Shown: in pieces, positions 23,331-64,000 of the stretch | Layout of the letters: every line of letters begins with the position of its first letter | How positions within the stretch are numbered: position 1 is the stretch's first letter | Source of the DNA: Trematomus loennbergii | Taxonomy: Eukaryota; Chordata; Actinopteri; Perciformes; Nototheniidae | Reading direction: 5' to 3' | Assembly (NCBI GenBank): GCA_012861695.1 | Contig: JAAOOA010000002.1 | Location: 32,632,873 to 32,696,872, forward strand | Length of the DNA: 64,000 bases | Notes under the pieces: generated by a model | What the model was told of the DNA's origin: nothing | What the model saw: only the letters and a program-made list of their open reading frames with translations | Databases searched by the model: none | Translations under genes and position numbers: made by a program

Positions 23331-25149
23331 CGTCATTCCGTCTCTCTCTCCTCTGACTCCGAGTCATCTCTGCTTGGACTTGCCGCACAACCGCCCCCTG
23401 ATTGTAAATGCTTTTAAATTTGCTTCCTTTGAAAAGTTGTTAAATATATTTACTTAAATGTTTAATGTTGTGAAAACAATCAAGTTAAACGACAGGCCTC
23501 TTATGCTTAGCCCAGGCCTCAGTCATGCTCTGATGCAGACACTAACTTTTGTTGTGCAAAATTGAGGTTATTGGAAAAAGTACTTTTGTTTGTTTTGTTC
23601 TGAAATGCACCACCACAAAGTATTTAAAGTGTAACTCAATTAAAACATTAGGACATATGTTAGACCTGTAAGACATAAAAGTATAGTGCTAAACTGATCA
23701 ATTAGAAACCCATTCAGAGAATAAAAGAACCGCAAATTCCAAAACTACAGCCTAATGCTAACACTTAAAAGACAGCCAAATGTTAACTTTTCTTGACATT
23801 TTTAATCTCTGTTCAAAGGTAAGGTGCTACAAAAAAAGCAATAGTATAGGCTCATATTGGGGCATGTTAATGTGTTTCATTGTAGTACATGTTCCCTATG
23901 CTTTAAGATAAATGAGTCAATGACTGGTGGCATTGATAATGGAACTCCTAGTCTTAAGTGATTCAAAGAAACGCTAATGTATACTACATATGGCTGTATA
24001 CTGGTCATTAGTGTCCATTGCCTTGATGGATATTCCTATCTCTAAGTAACCTCCTGTGAGTGTCAAATCCCTGCTCTTTGAAGGTTACCATAGAGCTCCC
24101 AACCCCATTCTTGCTACCGTTATTACTGTGCATGTAAAGCAAGACATTTCCTATCCTGCTGATATTTCTGCTGCTTATTGTTTTTGTTACACTAACTCTC
24201 TAATTTAATAACTCTTTAATCTGTAGTCGGCAAACTGTTGAGAATCCCTGGGATATGTGAGTGCTATTTTTGGTCTCTGCTCTTTTCAGTTGGATTTTCC
24301 ATATCGAAGATTGCATCTGACACACATTCGGCTAAAGCTTTCATTAAAAAGCTCCAGCCAGAAAGTGTCTCCCTGAAGCAGGAGTGGGACTTCTAAAAGG
24401 CAGCTCGAGGTTCAGATAGGAAGGCGGTTTAAATCTGCCAGAAATGACAATCAGAAGGGAAAGGCTCGAACAGAGCAGGAGAGGACAAGGTCTCACATCA
24501 TGGTGGCTGAGTGAAGGGGGCAGGAGTGACTTTTAAATGTTGGATTCTGGGGGTTTCTTCTTTACTGGTGCTTACAGTTTCTATACATTTAATGCATGAC
24601 TCATTTTGCATTTGAGGTATTATTTTCCAATTATCCCATACAAATATTTCCACTAAAAACACATTTGTAATATTTTCCATACAAAGAAAACCGAAAAACA
24701 TAAAGCTGTCCTATATTTAAATGTGGGATTTTACTTGCAAGTTGCAACAGAGTATTTTTTTTAATTGTTCTATTTTTACTTTTAGTATAGGACCGGACTA
24801 ACGCAATTTTTGTATTAAGTATTCTACAGAGATTATTGCCTTCTGGTTGGCACATCCATTGCAAGTTTCTCCTAAGAAAAAGCTCACCCTGCAATAACCT
24901 CATTTTAAATGCTGTCTTGTCTTTTTTAAATGAATAGGTCAAGCTTTGGCAAGAGCCAAGTTCCCAGACACACCACGATAATTAAATATCTACTGAAACC
25001 GTCTCGTTCATTTTATTTATTTATAAGATGCAGCCTGTGTTCAACTTAACTCTGTGTTGTATTATGCTCAGTATGAAGCAGTATCAATATTTCAGAGAAC
25101 AGGAGAGCTAAATTATTACCTAAGTTATAATGTCATGACCTGCATTCAG

Positions 25150-25320
25150 TTGTGGAAGAATTATTCAAATCAAATACTACTACATTATAACAATTTGGCA
25201 CTAAGATACGCCATTACAAGTAATTCATTCAAAAGTACAACTAAAAGTACTGAATTATTGGCAACAACTTGTACTCAAGTATCAAAGTAAAAGTACTGGT
25301 TATGCAGAATGGAACCTGTA
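25150..25320 (+). repeat. Copy of fish repeat family A
   Basis: It begins CAGTTGTGGAAGAATTATTC and ends with AAAGTAAAAGTACTGGTTAT then GCAGAATGG. This fits the remembered fish repeat that starts CAGTGGTGGAAGAAGTACTC and ends in a run of AAGTAAAAGTACT. It is degraded and non-coding. Confidence 0.55.
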
Positions 25321-28300
25321 TGTGTTATAATATATTGGATCATGATTGATGAATCCATTTGTATGTTTAACTACGTGGTCAATATGAAAAATGTAAAGTT
25401 CTCTATCTAGTGTTGGACAAAAGTTTATTAGATTTTATAATGGTTTAGGTGAAATCTTAGTCATAATTACGTAATTTGGATTATAGCTGGACTCTTCCTC
25501 AAAACATTGTTCAAATATCATTTGCTCACTATACTACATCTGTCATGTAAGCCATACGTCGGTAGTAGTACGCCTTTTGCTTTCCGTTTGGTAAATCATT
25601 AACGCTACAGATACTAACCTCGACAATCCTGTAGGAATGATAATGTGCATTGAATAAGTGTAGTCATACGTTTGTGGATTATTAAAGGTGCATTTGTAAA
25701 GTCTCAACAGTTGGTCAAAAAAAGAGAATATCACTGATATTTAAATGTCACTTTTTGCATCGGCCCATAGTTCACATTGGCCATCATTTGTCTTTTCTGA
25801 AATACATTTAAATGTGATTATGATAGCGTATCTATTTTTCACTAAATTAATAATGTAATCACTGATTACAAATGTCAGCATGTAATTGTTGGTAGTTTTA
25901 TTTCAGCTCTCTCTAAAGAACAGTCAAACTTCAATAGCTATAGTTGTATTAATCATTTGGGAAGAGACTATACTGATTTACTAGCAAGCTGAATCAGTTT
26001 GTGTTGCCAAGCACTTAGAACGTTTTTTAGATTGGTCGCAATGGGATTATTATGCCCTCTTTCTTTTTCAATCACAAACCGATTCTCCCCTCGGCCACAG
26101 TAATTGAAATGCTTGTTCGTTCTTGCTAAAGGGATGCGGTCAAAAGAGTTTCGCACATTTCATCACATTGAGAGAGGCTAAATGGCGCTGTGATGCTATA
26201 CAGAACAAGAATCAGAAATTATCAACACTGCATCTACAGCTCAATTATCACTGTGGTAAAAATAGCTTTCACAAGTGTGCTGAAAGATGCACTTGGGGGA
26301 AAAAAAGTTTAGAAACTTAAAGATTTCAGTGTGATGAGTGTTGGCTGGCAGCTTTAAATAAGATGTTCACCTTTCTTTAACACTGACATTTTGTTTGGAA
26401 TATAAATTAACTGATTGTATTTTAATTAGACTAACCAATACGTAGCTCTATTCCTGGCAGTTCAACTGTAGAGAGTGATAAGAAACCATGGCAACCATAC
26501 AGGTTACCTCCATCTGAATAAGGTTCAACAACATGATGTTTAATCGTGACAATCACAGTTAAGTGTCTTTGAATGGTAGTGCAGGAAAAAAATGTAAAAT
26601 TTGCCAGAATGTAACTTGGACCTTAGAAAACATATCATTGCATTATTTCATTTTCTGCAGTGAAACAGCAGCTACTGACGGGGTTCAGTACACCTAACAA
26701 GACGAACGGTGGCGCTTCACTCCCCCCGTATTTTACTCACAGATCCCCATTTAAGTGGGCTGTTCACAGACTCCACACTGAACATGACAAGTGATTCTGA
26801 TGTGAGGAGCAGTGCAGAGAATGAAAGTGACTTTGAGGCCCTAAACCCTGCTGCCAACGCAACACAACGCATGTGTCATTCACATGGACTGCTCCATAGA
26901 CTTATAGAGACAAAAATAAACTGTAAAAGCAGAGCAGTTGAGTTGTTTCAGTCCTGATACTTCAATTCAAATCACATTTTTCTTATAACCAAACACTGCA
27001 CATTAAAGAAGGTGTTGAATAACAAACTGCATAATTCAGTGTAGACTTTTTTCTCTTTATTCTTCACCGGTCCTTTATACTGCCCTCAGTTGTAAGTTCC
27101 TATCTCAAGTCTTTTAAAATCAGCCAAATTGGATACTGTTATCTATTAATTATAAGTTTCAGCAGACAGCATACTGGATTCTCACAATACAGGCAATTTA
27201 CAATTCCCACATCAAAGAAGTATTTACTATCTTAGCTGTTTTTAGCTTGCATAATGAGCTACGGTTAACTATTATCAATTATTAATTATTAAATGTCAGA
27301 AAATGTACCAAAAAGGTTTTAAAATGTCATATAGTCAAAAAGAAAAATCTAAATCTTGACAATATTAAGTTTGTTTTCACACAGTAAATGACAAAACAGC
27401 CAGCATGTCATCTTTTTATTTGAGAAATTGGAACCACAAAATGAAAATCATTTTTGTTTGGAAAAATATGAATTTCCTTTCAAACCATGGCCTTTAATCA
27501 ACACATGATTGCAGTTCTACTAATGACAGTAAACACCTTTGCTGTTAAAAGGAGGACAGCATGTCATTCAAAAAGAGAAGAGAAAGAACCAAGAGGAAGT
27601 CGGATCTAACAAGGAAGAAAGTGGATTCTTATGGACTTCATCAGAGAAATCAGGCTATTTTTGGGAGTTTTGCCACTGAACCCAGGAGCTGTTGGGGAAA
27701 CATTTAACTTTCCCCTTCCCAGTTAAAACCTGCAATCCGGTGATCTACTCTGGCCTGTCACCCTCAGATAAGTTATTCTCACTACACCAATATCATTTCC
27801 CCTCCTCTTGCACTCTACACCCACACACTACACTCTGGACTGGAAAAACAGAACTTTACAACTTTACTTTCACACATCCCTATCCCCTGAACTACACTCT
27901 TAACCTGAGTGACAAAGGACAAAAAAAGACTTCTTCCCCCCCCCACACTCACTCACAGTCAATCCACATGATGTAAACAATCGTAGGCTCTCGGAGTCAC
28001 ATAAGTGATTGATGTTTTGTGAGTTAATGTGACTTATTTGTTTGTGTTTTTGTATCTACTGGATTTAAGTTTTTCTGGTAAATGGTCTGTGACATGAGTT
28101 GTTTGTTTAATGTACTGATTATTATTTGGGGTAAAAAAATACAGACATTTTATGTTGAAAGTGAATTGGTTGATTATTATTTTTCCTTTTGTAAACTTCA
28201 GTAGCTAGGTCACCGGGCTATCCCTCTGTTTCTGCGTGTTTAAGCATATCATTTTTTGACAGCTGGCTATATTAAATATTCCTCTGTCTGGCGCCCAAAT

Positions 28301-31300
28301 TAAATGTATTCGTTCAGGGATAACACCTACGCTACACAACGATGTATTATGTTATGTCCAGAAATCTGATTGCAATTAAAACCTTATGTGCACAGTGAAT
28401 GTATTATTCCTAAAACAAATGTTTGACATCTTTTAATGATAAATAAGGATTAGTACTTGTTCAAGTCTTGTTGATTGAGGTTTTAAAAGATGAAAAGGGA
28501 TGTTACAGTACTCTAGGTTGTCCTGAATTACATTTTAACAACCATAAATACACACAAAAATGAAGCTGGTCTCTTGTGCAAGACACTACTGACCACTACT
28601 GGTTAAAAGCATGAACTATACTTGAAAGCAGCATGTGACTCTAAGGACATGGAGAGCTTGAAAACACCATAAACAGACATGCAGCCAAACATCTGTTCGG
28701 CAGGTTAGTCAGCTGCAGGCTGCTGGGCCCTCAGTGTACACATCCATATGTCTCTGTCACTGAAGCATCTGTGGAAGCTTTTGGGTCCATGCTTAGTCAC
28801 ACCATTGGACAGATAGAGTATGAGAATAAAGGAGCAATGCAAGCATTTACTTTGTTTTCACTTGGACCTTAAGGATTAGGAATGTGATAATTGTATATTT
28901 TGGATGAGTGATACCATTATCTCTCTTAAAAACACAATTTAGTGGACCAAACCGACGTTTTCGAACATCAAAGAGTTGCCTGCTCACAGTGGTGACAGGC
29001 TGAGAAAATTCCACCGGACAGTGACCCTAAAAATAAACAGAATATTCTGTTCTTGAGGACAAATATACATTTTTCATTCCTTTTATTGTTGGCAGGACAC
29101 CTGACAAACTACAGATGGAGAGACTCTGATCTTGGCTTGTTCCAGCATCTGTCAGAAAATAATAATATGTTGATCTATTTATTCATTGCTGCTCAAAAGA
29201 GGGCTATTGCTGAAAAAGTTAACGCATTATGTCTTTAGTTTTCAATCCTTTTTTTACAGTGCAACCCTGAAAAACGTAATTGAAACATCCATTATTCTGA
29301 TAATTGAGAGGCTGCCAACATGCTTAAAGATCCACATGAGGAACTCAATAAAAGAGCAATCTGATGCATCATGCATATAACGAGGGATATGACCGTTTTC
29401 TGCAGAACATAATCCTGTTTTTTCTGTGCAGAAAAAAACAGTCCCTGCTGTATTCAACATTTCGAAACATTCTTGTTCCCTTGCTGCCATTTGGTAACAC
29501 AGCCAGCTAATCTCCCTTGACAGGCCTCAAAAACTAATAGATTTGTTGCATAAGAGATTATCTTAACGGCTCTTATCTTTCCTCTGCTCTGGCTTGTAGG
29601 TAATTTTATTATGGAGAAAAACAGAGAAACAATCTCTGCTGCTGCCTATATGAAGCAAATGCCATTATGTCGTGTGTGTCGCTGTGGAAACAGGCTTATC
29701 AAGGCTCAGGCTGAAGAAGGTATAGGCCGACATGTTGTGTCAGCACTTCTGTAACTTTAGGGGAGGGTTGGAGGGGGCTGTGGAGGTAATGTGACCTTGT
29801 TTGCCATGCAGCAGTCACAGCACAGTCCTGCACACCTCCCCTGACAGTAATTGTGAGAATCTGACAGACGCTGCACCTTCAAAATGGCTTGGTCATTGGC
29901 GGTAACAATTCCTCCGTGCAGCCCGCTGTGGAGCTTTAAATGTGAAACCCTTCATTTCTCACCTCACACTAGAGAAAGCTCCCCGACACAGAGCTTTTGA
30001 TAATTGGGATCTATAATTTATGACTCATAGCTTCAGTTGTGGATGCCATCAAGTCTTCTGCTGAGTATAGCTTCCCTTCCACCAGCAGTCATGTAAATGT
30101 TACAGAGGTTTCTTCAGCTTTCAACACTGGAGCTCCCATGTACAGTATACCTTCTTACACTGTAACATGCGCAGTATAGTATGTGTGTGGCCAGCTGTGA
30201 GGGAGGAGCTGAGAGCATCACTAAGATGCTAGGCTCCAAATCTGATCATCACCCCCTCTGTAAAAAGCTGTCGTTGTTTTAGAGTAGGCCTTCCCAACAT
30301 TAGACTTGAAACCTTTGAAGAGAATCAATGTTAAATGTGTCTCCATTACACGTTGACATTCAACCACTGAGTAATGTTACCTTCTCAGAGTCATTAATTT
30401 TAACCATTTTTAGAGGCATAAAATATCCAGGTTTTCCAAATGATTGTCATAAAAAAACACAAATGTGACGTTTAGCTATTTTCCTTATTTCTAAGTCTGC
30501 TAGTCATCTGTTGAACCCTCAGATTGATCCAAATGTGTCTCCTTTGGGGGTTCTGACATTTGGAACAATATTTTAGAGAAATTGTTACACAAATTAAAGA
30601 AAAGGCTGAACAATTGCAAATGCTTCCATATAGCGCACAACGGTGGTCAGTGGGTGGTTTAAGGAGTAGGAGAATGTTGTGAATAACATGATACAGCCTA
30701 CACAGTCACCATCACAAGACCTAAACATGGGCGAATATCAGAGGAACAGCGTTTATACCTCCAGCAGAGTTTCAGAGGGATGGAGAGTACATGCTGTACT
30801 CATGGTGGCCCAAATCCGGACACTCAATGCTGTTTATTCGTATCACTGCATCTTTATTTAACATGCATGGGCCTGATGTGATGATATGAGATTACAAGCA
30901 AATGTGCTATTGATAATGTTAATATTGATACTGTATAGTTTTTGTTTGTGCTGAGATGTGTAATCAAATTGAAAACTAGTTATAAAATAGTGTTTCACAT
31001 TTTCAAATGTGTTACTATTACTCGGCAGGATTGTTTTGCATGGCTACAAAGATCTTCAGACAAAATGGAGAATGTGTTTGATTTTTAGTCACCTTTTTGA
31101 GATTTTCTTTGATTTCAGACTGGAATATGCCAGTCTCCAACAAAAGGGAAGGGAGGGGGAGACAGACAGAGGGAGATGCCGAGACAAAACTGTGACACAT
31201 TCAGCTGAAAGACCACGATTTGCAAGACTAGTCTCCACCGAGTTTCCCTCCCACCATAGATCCCCCCCACATGTTTATCCTCCAGTTACTTCACAGCAGC

Positions 31301-31699
31301 TGGTGTGAGCATTATTTAGGTGAGATCCGAGCTGATATCGAGCAGCCTGAGGCGTCATATATCCCTCTATGGTCATGCATGTAGAAAACAGAGGGAGTGA
31401 AAGTGAGGCAGCCTTATCAGTGTTAAGCATGTGTGCGCAGTGGGCAGCGTGATGGAGCTGCATCCTCGCGCTCGCGGCCATCGAGGAAAAAAACAACACG
31501 GTATTGTATCTGTCGCCACACCCATCATATAAAGCCAGACACGGCGCGGTAGAGAGGAAAGAGAGCGTTTTATGTCGGTGACAGCGACATGACAACAGCC
31601 GAGGGCTATGGGCTGAACGGCAGATGAGTTGCACACATTCACCAGCGTCCCCCCTTTTCATCGAAAACACAGTAAACCTTCGCCATATAACTGTATGGT

Positions 31700-32243
31700 G
31701 CGAATATCGATGTTACGAATAATGCACAAAAGGCTGTTTGAATGAATGGATGATGGTGCACGTGGGGGCCAGTTAAGGAGAGGTATTTAAAGATGTGGAC
31801 ACGTCTCTCTGTCAATGCGCATGATACTGCGGTTCCACTACTATGGCACGCTCCAACTCACCTTGAATCGGCGCACGGCCGCTCTCCTGTCATTCGGGTG
31901 CGGGGCGTACGGAGAACCAATACACGCCCCAAAGCCTCAATCAGCAGCCAATCCAATGACAGAAGAGGCGGACCTGTGGAGGCATTCTCACACTTGGTTT
32001 CACTATGCGCTCGTAAAACGGCTCCGTCTACTACAAACGCGGCGGTGCAGGTGCTCTGTCTCTTCGGGAGAGGATGCGGATGGAAGGACGGGGGAGGGAA
32101 GGGATGAAGGGAAACGCCACGAGGAAAGAAAATAGGATATGATAAAGGGGCTTTTGCTAAGAGACCGTGAAGTGCAAGGTCGAATATGAGAGATTGGTTG
32201 AGCGGGGCACTTTGCGTGGTAATAGCTGGTCGGCAATAGTACT
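31700..32243 (+). promoter_or_regulatory. IGSF9B promoter and 5' UTR region
   Basis: Upstream of the IGSF9B start codon the sequence becomes GC- and CpG-richer than its surroundings. It carries two adjoining CCAAT boxes (31948-31952 and 31953-31957) about 290 bp before the ATG. No TATA box is placed convincingly. Open frames across 31793-32135 are explained by the GC-rich composition. Confidence 0.45.
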
Positions 32244-61428
<29,185 letters not shown>

Positions 61429-64000
61429 GTACTGTATGTAGAGATGAAACACACTGCAGCAAGGCGCTTACATTAGGGTTTATTCATAAGGGTTGTTGAC
61501 AAATGTATCTGAACGGATCACAAGATTCTGAAATTAAAATGTTCCCTACTATCTACCTCAGGCCAAATATTGCATTTGCATCGCTGAAGTAGTTTTATTA
61601 TTTATACTTGAAGGCATTTAGTGTAGCAGCATTCAAAAGCACAGCCTTGCAACTCTCTGGTGCACTGATGTATGTAACACACCTTCTGAGTCTGTTTCAG
61701 TCAGTCAATAGCTCAGTCTGGAGGTTGTGTGTGCATGTGTGTACATCCATGTGTGTACAGCAGGGTCTGTCTGTGAGAGCGTCACAGTCTGTCTCCGGTC
61801 CATTAACTAGGCTCTCTGCTAGACACAGATCAGATGGATGGTTGTGATATCAGCCTCCAGTGCTCTTTCTCTCCATCTCTTTGCCTTCTGATAAAGCAGG
61901 GAGTTAACACTGTGTATTTAATAAGCAACCGAGCATCTCACTCCTATGGTAGAGTTGGCGTAAGGTCTATTTTAATGCTTGACTTCTATAGGTGCAAACG
62001 GATAGGAGGTATTACTTACTCTTTGTTCCCCGTATAGTAAATGCATGTGCACACACTCACTGCAAACACACATTAAAAAATCATTGTGTTGTAACCCAGT
62101 AGATAGTGTAACCAGTGGTGCGTGTGATGCAACTGCATAAAGTCTGCAGGCCTCCAGCCAGCGGAGCCGCTAATACTATGATGCCCTCTTTTAAACCACC
62201 ACACTCTGCAGCAGTGCTGAGCATGTGGACTTATGGCTCTCCATGTGCTTCCATCATATCAAAACTGGACAATACTACATACTGCATTGCAATGTTAAGC
62301 GGATAACGCAAGTGCCCCGTAATTAACTAATACACTAAAAAGTAATTTTGTAGAGATAAGTCTAAAACAACTGGGGTTATTTTTTATTAGATCTTAACTT
62401 GAACATTCTTGGCCTTTTGGACAACAAACAATTTGGTGAATAGTATCACAGGACATAATGTACTCTATTTTCAGAATCAAGTGGGAATTCTACAATATAT
62501 ATATATTATAATAAAAAAATTAGGTCGTGACATTATGTGAGAAGAGTCCTCACATTATCAGAATGAACCAAAAGTATAACAAGAAACAGGTTTTGTTTGA
62601 ACGTATATTTTGATAATATTGTGATGAGCACACTAAAAGGCTGCGATTGGTTATATAAACTTTACCGCTCCTGAGAAATAAAGTATTTTTTTAAATAAAT
62701 GTTCAACTTTATTCAAAAAAGATACTTTTAAATATGTCTGAAAAAAGAAAGATGATTCCCGTAACTTTTCAAAAAAATACTTTTGTTTTTGGTTGTTTTT
62801 TTTGGTTCAACAACAAATTTAGGTCCAATTTTTTTCCAGATTGTAAACCTTTCTTTTATCTAAGATGTTGTTGAGGATTTTTCCCATATGGACAGACTTT
62901 GATGATTCCGTTTTTTCAAACGCAAAACAGAAAGAAGAGTGTTCCTATCATCAAAGTACATTGTTAATGATGGATTGTTTAGCAGTCTCTGTGGGAAGGA
63001 GTAGTTTGTTTATATACATTGGATAACAGATACATTGGACAACATATGCTACAGTGCTCCTCAAATTGAGATATAGCTGGATAATATATCGGAAGAAGAC
63101 TTTTGAATATTGGAACTTATTAAAGAAGATCTCATAGGGCTCCTTGATTTGATTACACCATGTTGTAAGATATTTAGTTTTCTGCCATGCAGCAACAACT
63201 TGAATAATGTCAGTGGGGTGTATTATACACAACCGACGAACATGCACCAAAACAGTGTTTTATTTCACCTCATAAAATCTTTATTTTTTTAGAGTTTGGA
63301 TGAACATTTGGCATGAAAAGCGCCGTGGAATAAAATGTGGATACGATTTAGACTCAGAGCAATAACAAGCAGATATCTGAGGAGTCATGATTCTCCCTCT
63401 TGTGATCTGTTTTTAATTGTTATGTGAGACACTCGCACAGTGCCGTCAGCGGTCCCACCTGATGCATTAAAGCTGTGCACGATGAGAGGAAAATAACCAG
63501 AAGGCTTGTATCTGGGCCCACTCATAACAGACAGCTTACCTTTCATGGCTTCTGCAGTTTTATAGAGTTAAGAGCGAACCTAGAGCACCTCGGCGATGAA
63601 AAGGTTACAATGTGAAGCATGCATAAAGCTCCAACTCCGACTACTATTAAGGTCACAGAAGCTGCCTACACGCTGTATTTCACATCAGACTGTGGTGATG
63701 TATTGTAAATAATACATAGTGTGTGTTCTTTCTCACTTTGTTCCTGGAAGAAATGTCCATAATCCCATCCAAAGTGAAAGCAGAAAAGGCCTGCATATAG
63801 TTCAATATGATTTTTAAGATTTAACAATACTTTTCATCCCTTCAGCGACCTTCTCTACCGTCACTCTGTTAAAGTCAACCGTCAAAACGGTAAAATCTGA
63901 TGTTATTTTATTGTATGTTTGTTGAAATGGTTATTTTTGTTTCTTTTTCCCAAAATCTTTTCAATTGAAGTGAGTGATGAGCTAAATCCCAAGTGATATT
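61429..64000 (+). other. IGSF9B intron 5, first part
   Basis: Intronic sequence to the window edge. I looked for an Ig3 exon (a PPFIV-like start, a Trp and a Cys pair) and did not find one. It is mostly AT-rich with no recognised element. Confidence 0.75.

Larger units (their letters stand above)
20162..32243. other. Intergenic interval between divergent JAM3 and IGSF9B
   Basis: Twelve kb separating two oppositely transcribed adhesion genes. It holds a hAT MITE at 21144-21712, fragments of a fish repeat at about 20700-20870 and 25150-25320, and a degenerate tandem patch at about 23160-23330. It also has a GC-richer, TE-free stretch near 29530-30000 and the IGSF9B promoter side from about 31700. 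Open frames here are short and unsupported. Confidence 0.8.

Noticed and set aside
26709..26957. 82-codon frame with an acidic stretch in the intergenic region
   Set aside because: No splice partners, no domain and no promoter context; too short to support.
31793..32135. Two overlapping ~105-codon frames before IGSF9B
   Set aside because: A GC-rich promoter/5' UTR region keeps several frames open at once, and no homology is recognised.

Overview
The window is nuclear DNA of a ray-finned fish, almost certainly a teleost. Genes are split by GT-AG introns, and the proteins are close to vertebrate orthologues. The DNA is AT-rich, with long CA/TG and TA microsatellites, a hAT-type MITE and scattered copies of short repeats that I recognise from fish genomes. 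The gene set matches human 11q25. These identifications come from reading exons and comparing remembered family sequences; no search was run.

Layout. Positions 49-2972 (minus) carry eight further exons plus exon 1 of ACAD8 (mitochondrial isobutyryl-CoA dehydrogenase); its C-terminal exon(s) lie beyond position 1. Positions 2973-3387 form a probable shared head-to-head promoter with THYN1, whose coding exons run on the plus strand at 4644-5848. VPS26B (retromer) converges on THYN1 and occupies 7122-10778 (minus). JAM3 (junctional adhesion molecule C) follows on the same strand at 13137-20161. From 20162 to 32243 there is a gene-free 12 kb stretch holding a complete 569-bp hAT MITE with its target duplication. 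IGSF9B starts at 32244 (plus). Only its signal peptide and first two Ig domains (five exons, last at 61311-61428) are in the window, spread over about 29 kb of introns; the gene continues past 64000.

The five genes do not form a pathway. They cover valine catabolism, a nuclear EVE-domain protein, endosomal sorting, cell-cell adhesion and synaptic adhesion, and they sit together through conserved synteny. NCAPD3, which lies between JAM3 and VPS26B in human, is not visible here.

Main points for a second look: a one-base shortfall in a C run in IGSF9B exon 2 that breaks the frame; a JAM3 splice acceptor preceded by an alternating GT/GC tract instead of a polypyrimidine tract; a decayed coding fragment with stop and poly(A) signal inside IGSF9B intron 1; and an AT palindromic repeat patch in IGSF9B intron 3. 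I found no prokaryotic-type system, no CRISPR array and no convincing new multi-gene system.
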